A stretch of DNA of 64,000 nt from the NCBI RefSeq assembly GCF_009720835.1, contig NZ_WNKZ01000006.1, positions 59,264 through 123,263 on the forward strand, given 5' to 3'. Below, piece by piece: positions 40,405 to 50,846 of the stretch (position 1 is its first letter; the number at the start of each line of letters is the position of its first letter). The stretch comes from Pseudoduganella buxea. GTDB taxonomy: Bacteria > Pseudomonadota > Gammaproteobacteria > Burkholderiales > Burkholderiaceae_D. The notes under the pieces are model-generated. The model was not told where the DNA came from and did no database searches. It saw nothing but the letters and a program-made list of their open reading frames with translations. Both the position numbers and the translations under genes were made by a program.

Positions 40405-41268
40405 ATGCACGCCGATCACACCCACCAGCGTTTCGAAGGCTCCGACACCTATGTCGCCACGAAGGACCTGAAGCTTGCCGTCAATGCCGCGCTGACCCTG
40501 CAGCGCCCCTTGCTGATCAAGGGCGAACCGGGCACCGGCAAGACCATGCTGGCCGAGGAAGTGGCCGCCGCGCTGGACCGGCCACTGATGCAGTGGCATA
40601 TCAAGTCGACCACGAAGGCCCAGCAGGGCCTGTACGAATACGACGCCGTGTCGCGCCTGCGCGATTCGCAGCTGGGCGACGAGCGGGTGCGCGACATCCA
40701 CAACTACATCGTCAAGGGCGTGCTGTGGCAGGCCTTCACCGCGCCGGAACCGGTGGTGCTGCTGATCGACGAGATCGACAAGGCCGACATCGAATTCCCC
40801 AACGACCTGCTGCGCGAGCTGGACCGGATGGAATTCTATGTCTACGAAACGCGCGAGATGGTCACGGCGCGCCACCGCCCCCTCGTCATCATCACGTCGA
40901 ACAACGAGAAGGAACTGCCGGACGCCTTCCTGCGCCGCTGCTTCTTCCACTACATCCAGTTCCCCGACAAGGACACGATGGAAGCCATCGTCAAGGTCCA
41001 CTACCCCGACCTGAAGCAGGAACTGCTGGCCCAGGCCCTGCAGACCTTCTACGAAGTGCGCAACGTGTCGGGGCTGAAGAAGAAGCCCTCGACCTCCGAA
41101 TTCCTCGACTGGCTGAAACTGCTGCTGGCCGAGGACATCCCGCCGGAAGCGCTGCGCAGCCAGGACAGCAAGGCCGTGGTGCCGCCGCTGCACGGCGCGC
41201 TGCTGAAGAACGAGCAGGACGTGCACCTGTTCGAACGCCTGGTCTACATGTCGCGCACCAACCGCTGA
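40405..41268 (+). CDS. MoxR-family AAA+ ATPase
   Basis: A 287-residue AAA+ protein. Walker A is GEPGTGKT near residue 45, Walker B is VVLLIDEIDKAD, and sensor motif IITSNNEKELPDAFLRRCFF follows. MoxR ATPases act as chaperones that activate or insert cofactors into partner complexes and are typically paired with VWA proteins. Here the partner CoxE-like gene lies two genes downstream. Its stop overlaps the GNAT start by one base (TGATG). Confidence 0.92.
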   Translation: MHADHTHQRFEGSDTYVATKDLKLAVNAALTLQRPLLIKGEPGTGKTMLAEEVAAALDRPLMQWHIKSTTKAQQGLYEYDAVSRLRDSQLGDERVRDIHNYIVKGVLWQAFTAPEPVVLLIDEIDKADIEFPNDLLRELDRMEFYVYETREMVTARHRPLVIITSNNEKELPDAFLRRCFFHYIQFPDKDTMEAIVKVHYPDLKQELLAQALQTFYEVRNVSGLKKKPSTSEFLDWLKLLLAEDIPPEALRSQDSKAVVPPLHGALLKNEQDVHLFERLVYMSRTNR

Positions 41269-41861
41269 TGATCGACGTCGCCCCCACCACCCTGGCCGCG
41301 AACGGCATCCGGCTCGAAGCGCTGGAGCGTCGGCACGCGGACGGCCTGCGCGCCGCCGCCCGCGACGGCGAGCTGTGGCGCCTGCGCGTGACCTCCGTGC
41401 CGGAGCCGGAGAACGTCGAAGCCTATATCGCCACGGCGCTGGAGATGCGCCCGGGCCGGCTGGCGTTCGCCGTGATCGACACTGCCGGCGACACCGTCAT
41501 CGGCACCACCAGCTTCCACGACATCGTGCCGGCGCTGGACCGCGTGGAGATCGGCTACACGTGGTATGCGCAAAGCCGCCAGCGCAGCCACGTCAACACC
41601 ACCTGCAAGCGCCTGCTGCTGGGCCACGCCTTCGACACCCTGGGCTGTGCCGTGGTGGGCTTCAGGACGGACAACTTCAACCACGCCTCGCAGCGCGCCA
41701 TCGAGCGCCTCGGCGCGAAACGGGACGGCGTGCTGCGCCACCATGCCCTGCGGCGCGACGACACCGTGCGCGACACTGTCGTCTACAGCATCGTGCGGGG
41801 CGAGTGGCCGGAAGTGCGCGCCCAGCTCGACTATCTGCTGGCCAGGGAGCGCCCATGCTGA
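41268..41861 (+). CDS. GNAT-family N-acetyltransferase (RimJ/RimL type)
   Basis: A 197-residue acetyltransferase. The RimJ/RimL pattern is visible: an N-terminal LEALERRHADGL, the strand VEIGYTWYAQSRQRSHVNT, the acetyl-CoA helix segment, and VVGFRTDNFNHASQRAIERLGA split over about residues 125-147. The substrate is unknown. It lies between and overlaps both the MoxR gene (1 base) and the CoxE-like gene (7 bases), so it is made with them. Confidence 0.88.
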   Translation: MIDVAPTTLAANGIRLEALERRHADGLRAAARDGELWRLRVTSVPEPENVEAYIATALEMRPGRLAFAVIDTAGDTVIGTTSFHDIVPALDRVEIGYTWYAQSRQRSHVNTTCKRLLLGHAFDTLGCAVVGFRTDNFNHASQRAIERLGAKRDGVLRHHALRRDDTVRDTVVYSIVRGEWPEVRAQLDYLLARERPC

Positions 41862-43024
41862 TCGATTTCTTCTTCACCTTGAAGGACGCCAAGATTCCCG
41901 TCTCGATCAAGGAATTCCTGACCTTGCTGGAGGCCATGCAGCAGAACGTCATCACCCAGTCGATGGACGATTTCTACTACCTGTCGCGCCTGACCCTGGT
42001 GAAGGACGAGGCCCATTACGACAAGTTCGACCGCGCCTTTGCCCAGTACTTCAAGGGCATCAACGGCGCCTTCGAGACCAGCAGCGCCATTCCGCTGGAC
42101 TGGCTGGTCAAGCGCATGGAGCGCGAACTGAGCGACGAACAAAAGGCGGCGCTGGAAAAATTCGGCTACGACAAGCTGATGGACCGCCTGCAGGAACTGC
42201 TGAAGGAGCAGAAGGAGCGCCACGAAGGCGGCAGCAAGTGGATCGGCACGGGCGGCACCTCCCCTTTCGGCAACGGCGGCACCAATCCGGAAGGCGTGCG
42301 CATCGGCGGCAAGGGCGGCAACCGCACGGCCGTGAAGGTGTGGGAGCAGCGCAGCTACAAGGACTACGACACCGAGCGCGAACTGGGCACGCGCAATATC
42401 AAGGTGGCGCTGCGCCGGCTGCGCCGCTTCGCCCGCGAAGGGGCGGAGGAGGAACTGGCGCTGGACCAGACCATCCGCGCCACGGCCAACAACGCCGGCT
42501 ACCTGGACATCAGGATGCAGGCCGAGCGCCGCAACAACGTCAAGGTGCTGATGCTGTTCGACGTGGGCGGCACGATGGACGACCATATCGAACGCACCGA
42601 GGAACTGTTCTCCGCCTCGAAGAGCGAATTCAAGAACATGGAGTTCTACTACTTCCACAACTGCGTCTACGACTACCTGTGGAAGAACAACCGCCGCCGC
42701 AACGCCGAACGCTTCCCCACCTGGGATGTCCTGCGCAAGTACAAGCCGGACACGAAGCTGATCTTCGTCGGCGATGCCACCATGAGCCCCTACGAAATCC
42801 TGCAGCCGGGCGGCTCCGTCGAATACAACAACGAGGAAGCCGGCGCCGAATGGCTGGCCCGCTTCACCCACGCGTTCCCCAAGTTTGCGTGGCTGAACCC
42901 GGAGCCGGAAGGCCTGTGGCAGTACCGCCAGTCCATCGGCGTGATCCGCCAGCTGATGAACGACCGGATGTTCCCCATCACGCTCGACGGGCTGGAACGG
43001 GCCATGCGGGTGCTGAGCAAGTGA
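41855..43024 (+). CDS. CoxE-like VWA-domain protein
   Basis: A 389-residue protein of the CoxE group that works with MoxR ATPases. The N-terminal half is helical and charged, with a Gly/Asn-rich linker at about 130-156. The C-terminal VWA domain starts near residue 229 with VLMLFDVGGTMDDHIERTEE. The usual metal site DxSxS is replaced by Asp236-Val-Gly-Gly-Thr240, so metal-ion binding may be weakened. VFVGDATMSPYEI-like IFVGDATMSPYEI follows. It ends the operon. Confidence 0.9.
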   Translation: MLIDFFFTLKDAKIPVSIKEFLTLLEAMQQNVITQSMDDFYYLSRLTLVKDEAHYDKFDRAFAQYFKGINGAFETSSAIPLDWLVKRMERELSDEQKAALEKFGYDKLMDRLQELLKEQKERHEGGSKWIGTGGTSPFGNGGTNPEGVRIGGKGGNRTAVKVWEQRSYKDYDTERELGTRNIKVALRRLRRFAREGAEEELALDQTIRATANNAGYLDIRMQAERRNNVKVLMLFDVGGTMDDHIERTEELFSASKSEFKNMEFYYFHNCVYDYLWKNNRRRNAERFPTWDVLRKYKPDTKLIFVGDATMSPYEILQPGGSVEYNNEEAGAEWLARFTHAFPKFAWLNPEPEGLWQYRQSIGVIRQLMNDRMFPITLDGLERAMRVLSK

Positions 43025-43132
43025 AGGCTTGAAGGACCGGGGTCGGGCCCGGCGGCGGACCCGCTTTTCTTCGGGGTTTACAGCATATTTATACCGCCGC
43101 AGGCACTCTATACAAGGCGACTACGCCGAAAT

Positions 43133-43165
43133 CGCTATCGTGGAATCTCCTCAACCACGATAGCG
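43133..43165 (+). promoter_or_regulatory. Perfect inverted repeat just before a start codon
   Basis: CGCTATCGTGG and CCACGATAGCG (11 bp each) flank the 11-base loop AATCTCCTCAA, four bases before the ATG at 43170. In RNA this would be a strong hairpin at the ribosome-binding region, and no separate Shine-Dalgarno sequence is visible; as DNA it could be an operator. Confidence 0.7.
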
Positions 43166-43169
43166 AGCC

Positions 43170-43463
43170 ATGAAAACCCTTCGCCCCACCCTTGTTTCCG
43201 CCTTTGTCCCTGCGCTGGCGCTGGTGCCGCCGGCTTCCCGGCTGATGCTGATCACCGTCGAGACGGGCCGCGTGCTCGAACTGCGCCGGCTGGTCGCACG
43301 CGCCTGCGGCAACCGCCTGTCGTTCATGCGCATGCAGCCGATCGACCATGCCACGCGCATGCAGGTATGGCTGCGCGTGGCCGAGCCGGGCGTGCAGAAG
43401 ATCGTCGACGCCGTGACGCGCGCGCTGCCGTCGGCACAACTCGGCCGCGTGGTGCCGGCATGA
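43170..43463 (+). CDS. Small ACT-like protein of unknown function
   Basis: A 97-residue protein. From about residue 24 the sequence LMLITVETGRVLELRRLVAR and later MQVWLRVAEPGVQKIVDAVT follows the beta-alpha-beta-beta-alpha-beta pattern of small ACT domains, which bind amino acids or mediate pairing; this is a fold guess. The first 22 residues are hydrophobic and basic but not a clear signal. It overlaps the next gene by ATGA. An 11-bp inverted repeat sits directly in front of its start. Confidence 0.65.
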   Translation: MKTLRPTLVSAFVPALALVPPASRLMLITVETGRVLELRRLVARACGNRLSFMRMQPIDHATRMQVWLRVAEPGVQKIVDAVTRALPSAQLGRVVPA

Positions 43464-43960
43464 TCGTCACTGTCGTCAGCGAAGGCGGCCATGCCGCCAA
43501 GGATGCCCTGGCCGAACGCCTGGCCGTACTGCGCGGCACGCGCGGCCGCAAGGTGCTGCTGATGGATGCCGATCCCTGTCACCTGCACGGCAACGGCCAC
43601 GTGACGGCGCGCGCCGTCAGCGGCAAGGGCGTCCAGGCCGAGCTGGAAAACCTGGGTCAGCGCTACCAGGACATCGTCGTCGATGCGGCCAACCGCGATT
43701 CGCTGGGCAGCCGCGCCGCGCTGATCGGCGCCAACGTCGTCGTCGTGCTGGCCGATGGCCTGGACGGCGACGGACCGGCCGCGGCGCGCCTGGCCGAACG
43801 CATCGGCAACGCCCGGCTGTTCAATCCCGGGATGCGCATCGTCATCGTGCCGGCCGGTGCCGGCGCCGTGGGCGATTTCCTGTGCCGCAGCCTGCCCGCC
43901 GCCCGCCTGCTCGAAGAAAGCGGCGACGATTCCCTGTACGCCGCCGTCTTCCCCGCCTGA
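43460..43960 (+). CDS. ParA/MinD-like protein with degenerate P-loop
   Basis: A 166-residue protein with the ParA layout: IVTVVSEGG at the start, KVLLMDADP (Walker A' region) at about 31-39, YQDIVVDAANRDSLGSRAAL and ANVVVVLADG. The deviant Walker A motif KGGxGKT is replaced by EGGHAAKD, losing the signature first Lys and the Gly-Lys-Thr core, so ATP hydrolysis is doubtful. It is translationally coupled to the ACT-like gene and ends 3 bases from the convergent TorF-family gene. A pseudo-ATPase regulator is the inference. Confidence 0.7.
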   Translation: MIVTVVSEGGHAAKDALAERLAVLRGTRGRKVLLMDADPCHLHGNGHVTARAVSGKGVQAELENLGQRYQDIVVDAANRDSLGSRAALIGANVVVVLADGLDGDGPAAARLAERIGNARLFNPGMRIVIVPAGAGAVGDFLCRSLPAARLLEESGDDSLYAAVFPA

Positions 43961-43963
43961 TTG

Positions 43964-44707
43964 CTAGAACGTGCGCGACACCGCCAGCACCGCCGCGCCG
44001 CGGCCCGTGAATTTGCCGTTCACGGGCGACGCGTAGGCCGCCTTGCCGGCATTGGTGCCGACCCACGCCAGCGCCACCGTGGCGAAGCCGAAGTCCTTCG
44101 TCACGCCCACCTTCCAGTCCGTATAGCTGGAGGCAGCGTGGCTGCGCACCTGCTGCCGCCCCGCGTGCAGGTTCAGCGTGAAGCCCGCGCCCAGCGCCGG
44201 GTTGAAGGACGCGTCCAGGTAGCCGCTGTGCCGGCTGTGGGCGAAGCCGAACAGGTTCGTCACCGCGTGCGAGTATTTCAAACTTGCCGGCCCACGGCCC
44301 ACCTGCGCGTACAGCTCCACCGTGTTGGCGGAAGGATCGAGGCCGTTGGCTGGATACGCATAGGCCAGCACCCCGGCGTCATAGGCAAAGCCCCTGCCCA
44401 ACTCGCCGCGCTTGCCGGCATAGACATCCCACTCGACGGCGCCACCGCCGCCCGCGTCATGGGTCCAGCGGATGGTCGAGAGCCACGTGCCCGCGTACAG
44501 GCCGGAGGCACTGTCGGCCCAGTCGGCGCCAGCCTGCAGCGCCGGCTGCAGGCGCGTCTGCGAAATGCCGCGGAAGCGGTAATCCGATACGGCAGCGGCG
44601 TTGAACGTGATGTCCTGGGCCTGGGCGGCGCTGCCGGCGGCAAGGGAGATGGCAAGGGCGGCGGCATAGGTGAAGGCCAGCCGAGGGCCTGAAATCAATC
44701 GTTTCAT
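43964..44707 (-). CDS. TorF-family putative outer-membrane porin
   Basis: A 247-residue exported protein with a signal peptide ending near AAQAQ (about residue 30), then DITFNAAAVSDYRFRGISQTR, the N-terminal hallmark of the TorF family. Alternating hydrophobic strands continue to a C-terminal aromatic residue (LAVSRTF), as needed for outer-membrane barrel insertion. Some members respond to metal or riboflavin; no substrate is evident. It lies 77 bases after kdpE on the same strand and might be read through from the kdp operon. Confidence 0.88.
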   Translation of the reverse strand: MKRLISGPRLAFTYAAALAISLAAGSAAQAQDITFNAAAVSDYRFRGISQTRLQPALQAGADWADSASGLYAGTWLSTIRWTHDAGGGGAVEWDVYAGKRGELGRGFAYDAGVLAYAYPANGLDPSANTVELYAQVGRGPASLKYSHAVTNLFGFAHSRHSGYLDASFNPALGAGFTLNLHAGRQQVRSHAASSYTDWKVGVTKDFGFATVALAWVGTNAGKAAYASPVNGKFTGRGAAVLAVSRTF

Positions 44708-44784
44708 GATGGTCTTTCAAAGTGATGGATGAGCGAAGCCCGCCCCGTCGGGGGTGCCGGGACTTCGTCAGGGTGGACTGCCGG

Positions 44785-45492
44785 TCAGGAAGGGGCCAGC
44801 AGCAATCGGTAGCCGACCCCGGTTTCGGTCAGCAGGTGGACGGGTTGGGCCGGATCGCGTTCCAGCTTCTGGCGCAGGTGGCCCATGTAGATGCGCAGGT
44901 AGTGGCCGTTCTCGCTGTTCGACGGTCCCCAAACCTCGCGCAGCAGTTGCGGCGCCGTGACGACGCGGCCGGCATTGTTGACGAGGACCGCCAGCAGGCG
45001 AAACTCCGTCGGCGTCAGGTGCACCATCTGGCCGGCGCGGGTGACGAGGCGGTCGCGCTGGTCGACGCGCACATCGCCGAACTGCACGATACCGGCCGCA
45101 TCCTGGCCCGGCGCGCGCCGGCGGCGCAGCATCGCCCGCACCCGCGCCAGCAGCTCGCCCACGCCGAAGGGCTTGGTCAGGTAGTCGTCGGCACCGGCAT
45201 CGAGGGCGCGGATCTTCTGGTCTTCGCCGACGCGGGCCGACAGCACGATGACGGGCACGGAGGACCAGCTGCGCAGGTCGGCGATCAGGTCGATGCCGTC
45301 GCCGTCGGGCAGGCCCAGGTCGAGGATCACCAGGTCGGGCTTGCGCGTGCCGGCGTCGATCAGGCCCCGGCTCATCGTGGCGGCTTCCTGCACGTGCCAG
45401 CCCTCCTCTTCCAGCGCAATGCGCACGAAGCGGCGGATCTGCGGCTCGTCCTCGATCAGCAGCGCGGTCGGCTTGATACCGGTGTCGTTCAT
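44785..45492 (-). CDS. kdpE: Response regulator KdpE
   Basis: A 235-residue OmpR-type regulator. The receiver domain (1-120) has the phosphate-accepting Asp58 in LVILDLGLPDGDG and the conserved Lys in LTKPFGVGEL. The winged-helix domain has HLTPTEFRLLAVLVNN and HYLRIYMGHLRQKLE. With KdpD it activates kdpFABC under potassium limitation. ATG overlaps the kdpD stop by 4 bases. Confidence 0.95.
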   Translation of the reverse strand: MNDTGIKPTALLIEDEPQIRRFVRIALEEEGWHVQEAATMSRGLIDAGTRKPDLVILDLGLPDGDGIDLIADLRSWSSVPVIVLSARVGEDQKIRALDAGADDYLTKPFGVGELLARVRAMLRRRRAPGQDAAGIVQFGDVRVDQRDRLVTRAGQMVHLTPTEFRLLAVLVNNAGRVVTAPQLLREVWGPSNSENGHYLRIYMGHLRQKLERDPAQPVHLLTETGVGYRLLLAPS

Positions 45493-48149
45493 GGTTCCAG
45501 TTCCTCGGGCGCCGCCGGCGGGGTAGCCAGCGGCAGGGTGAAGTCGATGGCCGCGCCGCCGCCAGGCGCATTGCGGGCGGCGATGGTGCCGCCGTGCGCG
45601 GCGACGAGGGCGCGGCAGATCGCCAGCCCCAGGCCGACGCCGGGCCGGGCCGATTCCCGTTCGCCGCGGGTAAATTTCTCGAAGATGCTCTCTTCCTGGC
45701 CGGGCGGCAGGCCGGGACCGTCGTCACTGACGGTCACGCGCAGCACGGGACCGGCCACCACGGCCGCGATGGTAATCGTGCTGCCCGGCGGCGTGTACTT
45801 GACGGCGTTCTCCACCAGGTTGCACAGCACCCGCTCGATCAGTACCGCGTCGAAACGCAGCAGCGGCAGGTCAGCCGGCAAGGCGGTGGCGACACGGTGA
45901 TGGGCCAGCAGCGGGCGGCTGGCGCGCAGCGCGCTGCCGACCACTTCCTCCAGCGCCTGCCATTGCAGGTTCAATTGCACGGCGCCGCTTTCGATGCGGG
46001 CCATGTCGAGCAGGTTGGCCACCATCGTCGCCAGGCGCAGGCTTTCGTCGCGCAAGGCGTCGGCCAGTTCCAGCTGGACCGGCGCCAGCGCCGGTTTCGA
46101 GCGCACCAGCGATTCGGCCAGGCCGACCAGGGACGTCAGCGGCGTGCGCAGGTCGTGCGACAGCGCCGCCAGCAGCGAATTGCGCAAGCGTTCCGACTCC
46201 ATCTGCACCAGCGCCTGCTGGGCCACGTCGATATAGTGCACACGCTCCAGCGCGATGGCGGCCAGCGCGGCGAAGGTATCGAGCTGGCGCCGCTGCTCCG
46301 GCACCAGCAGCCAGCGCCGCTCGCCCGGTTCGAGGGCCAGGATGCCGCGCGTGCGCATCGGCGCCACCAGCGGCAGGTAGAACACGGGCGAGGACGGCAG
46401 GGTGCCCGTGCCGAAGCCGGCCGGCTCGGCGTGGTCGAAGGCCCACTGGGCGATGGCCATATCCGGCAAGCTCATCTCCGGCACACTCTCCGGAGCGCGC
46501 AGCCGGGCGTCGGCATCGGGCAGCAGCAGTGTGACTTTGGCGCGGAAGGCGGCGGCCAGGGTGCGCTGCGTGATTTCGAACACCTGCTCCGTCTGCAGCA
46601 CGCCCGTCAGCTCGCGGGCATATTCGTACAAGGCCCGGGCCCGCGTCTCGCGGTGCGACGCCACCTTGGCCTGGAAGCGCAGGCCGGCCGTCAGGTGGCT
46701 CGTCAGCAGGCCCACCGTCAGCATCACGGCGAACGTGATCAGGTACTGGAAATCGCTGACGGCAAAGGAAAACGTGGGTGCGACGAACAGGAAGTCGAAC
46801 GCCGCCACGCCCGTGACGCAAGCCAGCAGCGCCGGCGTGCGCCCCAGCCGGTATGCCACCAGCAGCACCAGCAGCAGGAACAGCATGGCGATATTCACCG
46901 TCTCCAGCAGGCCGGCCAGCGGCAGCAGCACCAGCGCCAACGCGCACGTGGCGCCGACGGCGGCAACATTGCTCGAAAAATGGGGTCTGTCCCCATTTTT
47001 TAGGAAACTTTGCCGGGCAGGGGGCAGCGGGCGGTGTTCGCCGGGTGCGGCGGCGATCAGGTCCGCGGCGGGGGCCAAAGTGGCGAGGCGGCGCCACAGG
47101 GCGGGGCCGCGGCCCGTGACGATCTTCGAGATGCCGTGTGCGTGGGCGTGACGGGCGATGGCATTCGCCACGTCGCCGTCGGCCAGCACGGCCGTGGTGG
47201 CGCCCAGGTCCTGCGCCAGCTTCAGGGTTTGCAGGATGCGTTCGCGCCGTTCGGCTGGCAACCGCTGCAAGGCAGGCGTTTCGACGTACACGGCCTGCCA
47301 GCGGCTGTTCAGTTGCGCCGCCAGCCGCGCGGCGCTGCGCACCACGTGCTCCGCGCCCGGGCCGGGGCCGACGCAGGCCAGCAGCACGGCGCCCGTCTTC
47401 CACACCGGGTCGATGGCCTGCTCGACCCGGTAGGCCTGCACGTCGCCCTGCACCCGGTCGGCCATGCGGCGCAGCGCCAGCTCGCGCAGCGCGATCAGGT
47501 TCCCCTTGCGGAAGAAATGGCGGGCGGCGCGGCCGGCCTGCTCGTGGCCGTACACCTTGCCCTCCCCCAGCCGCGCCAGCAGCTCGTCGGCCGGCACGTC
47601 CACCAGCACCACCTCGTCGGCCCCGTCGAACACCGTGTCCGGCACGGTTTCCTGCACCTTGATGCCCGTGATGCCACCGACGACGTCGTTCAGGCTTTCC
47701 AGGTGCTGCACATTGACGGTGGTGAAGACGTCGATGCCGGCGCCGAGCAACTCGTCGATGTCCTGCCACCGTTTCGGATGGCGCGAGCCGGGCACGTTCG
47801 AGTGGGCCAGCTCGTCCACCAGCACCAGCGCCGGGCGGCGACGCAAGGCCTCGTCCAGATCGAATTCCGGCAAGGCCTTGCCCCGGTGCGTCATGGTTTT
47901 CGGCGGCAGCAGTTCCAGCCCCTCCAGGAGGGCCGCCGTCTCGGCGCGGCCGTGCGTTTCGGCGACACCGACCAGCGGCGCCATGCCCTGCCCGGCCAGC
48001 TTGCGTGCGGCCGCCAGCATGGCGTAGGTCTTGCCCACGCCGGCCGAGGCGCCGAAGTAGACGCGCAGCCGGCCCCGCGCGGCGCGCTGTTCCTGCGCCT
48101 GCACCTGGGCCAGCAAGGCATCGGGGTCGGGCCGGTGGCTGTCGTTCAT
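45489..48149 (-). CDS. kdpD: Potassium sensor histidine kinase KdpD
   Basis: About 886 residues. The N-terminal KdpD domain has Walker A GASAGVGKTYAML and LVDELAHSNVPGSRH; a USP-like domain follows (about 240-370), then four clustered membrane helices (DUF4118), a GAF domain, the phospho-acceptor helix LSHDLRTPLTSLVGL and the ATPase motifs NLVENAVKYTPPG and DDGPGLPPG. Start at 48149 (MNDSHRPDPD) is chosen; 48179, directly after kdpC, is also possible. A copy of the dispersed palindrome is translated in frame at about residues 381-394 between the USP-like and membrane domains. Confidence 0.93.
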   Translation of the reverse strand: MNDSHRPDPDALLAQVQAQEQRAARGRLRVYFGASAGVGKTYAMLAAARKLAGQGMAPLVGVAETHGRAETAALLEGLELLPPKTMTHRGKALPEFDLDEALRRRPALVLVDELAHSNVPGSRHPKRWQDIDELLGAGIDVFTTVNVQHLESLNDVVGGITGIKVQETVPDTVFDGADEVVLVDVPADELLARLGEGKVYGHEQAGRAARHFFRKGNLIALRELALRRMADRVQGDVQAYRVEQAIDPVWKTGAVLLACVGPGPGAEHVVRSAARLAAQLNSRWQAVYVETPALQRLPAERRERILQTLKLAQDLGATTAVLADGDVANAIARHAHAHGISKIVTGRGPALWRRLATLAPAADLIAAAPGEHRPLPPARQSFLKNGDRPHFSSNVAAVGATCALALVLLPLAGLLETVNIAMLFLLLVLLVAYRLGRTPALLACVTGVAAFDFLFVAPTFSFAVSDFQYLITFAVMLTVGLLTSHLTAGLRFQAKVASHRETRARALYEYARELTGVLQTEQVFEITQRTLAAAFRAKVTLLLPDADARLRAPESVPEMSLPDMAIAQWAFDHAEPAGFGTGTLPSSPVFYLPLVAPMRTRGILALEPGERRWLLVPEQRRQLDTFAALAAIALERVHYIDVAQQALVQMESERLRNSLLAALSHDLRTPLTSLVGLAESLVRSKPALAPVQLELADALRDESLRLATMVANLLDMARIESGAVQLNLQWQALEEVVGSALRASRPLLAHHRVATALPADLPLLRFDAVLIERVLCNLVENAVKYTPPGSTITIAAVVAGPVLRVTVSDDGPGLPPGQEESIFEKFTRGERESARPGVGLGLAICRALVAAHGGTIAARNAPGGGAAIDFTLPLATPPAAPEELEP
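46969..47006. repeat. Palindromic repeat inside kdpD
   Basis: TTGCTCGAAAAATGGGG, TCTGT, CCCCATTTTTT and a diverged edge (AGGAAAC) match the units at 3291-3330 and 28561-28601. It is read as SFLKNGDRPHFSSN without a stop, in the linker before the first KdpD membrane helix. Confidence 0.85.
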
Positions 48150-48180
48150 CGTCGAAAGGCGAAATGGGGGATGCAGCATC

Positions 48181-48756
48181 TTACTTGCGCAGGCCGTCCA
48201 GCGCCAGGTTCAACATCAGGACGTTGACCGTGGTCCCGCCCAGGAAAGACAGCGGCGGCGTGCTGGCATGGCGCTCGACCAGTGCCTCGACCTGCGCGGC
48301 AGGCAGGCCGCGGGCGCGCGCCACCCGCGCCACCTGCCAGCGCGCGGCGGCGATGCCGATGTCCGGATCGAGGCCGCTGGCCGATGCCGTCACCAGCTCG
48401 GCCGGCACGGGCCGCGTGTTGCCCGGGTCGGCGGCGCGCAGCGCGTCCACGCGGCCCTGCACCGCTTCCATCAGCGCGGGATTGAGCGGCCCCTGGTTGG
48501 ACCCGCCAGAGGCGGCGCCGTTGCCCGGCATCGGCGCCGTGGCGGATGGCCGGCCCCAGAAGTAGCGCGGCGACGTGAAGGACTGGCCGATCAGCCGTGA
48601 GCCGAACACCTTGCCGCCCTGCTCGACCAGGCTGCCGGCGGCCTGCCCGGGGAACAGGACGCGGGCCGCGCCCGTGACGGCCAGCGGATAGGCCACGCAG
48701 CAGGCCACGGTCAGCGCGGTGAAGACCACCAGGGTGGGACGTAATTGAGAAATCAT
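48181..48756 (-). CDS. kdpC: Potassium-transporting ATPase, KdpC subunit
   Basis: A 191-residue subunit with one N-terminal membrane helix (about 8-28) and a periplasmic domain. Family motifs are SRLIGQSFTSPRYFWGRPSA, the Asn-rich spacer, SASGLDPDIGIAAARWQVARVA and a C-terminal VNVLMLNLALDGL. KdpC stabilises the KdpA-KdpB complex. It starts 11 bases after kdpB. Confidence 0.95.
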   Translation of the reverse strand: MISQLRPTLVVFTALTVACCVAYPLAVTGAARVLFPGQAAGSLVEQGGKVFGSRLIGQSFTSPRYFWGRPSATAPMPGNGAASGGSNQGPLNPALMEAVQGRVDALRAADPGNTRPVPAELVTASASGLDPDIGIAAARWQVARVARARGLPAAQVEALVERHASTPPLSFLGGTTVNVLMLNLALDGLRK

Positions 48757-48767
48757 GGTGTCTCCTA

Positions 48768-50837
<2,070 letters not shown>

Positions 50838-50846
50838 GGAGGCCTC

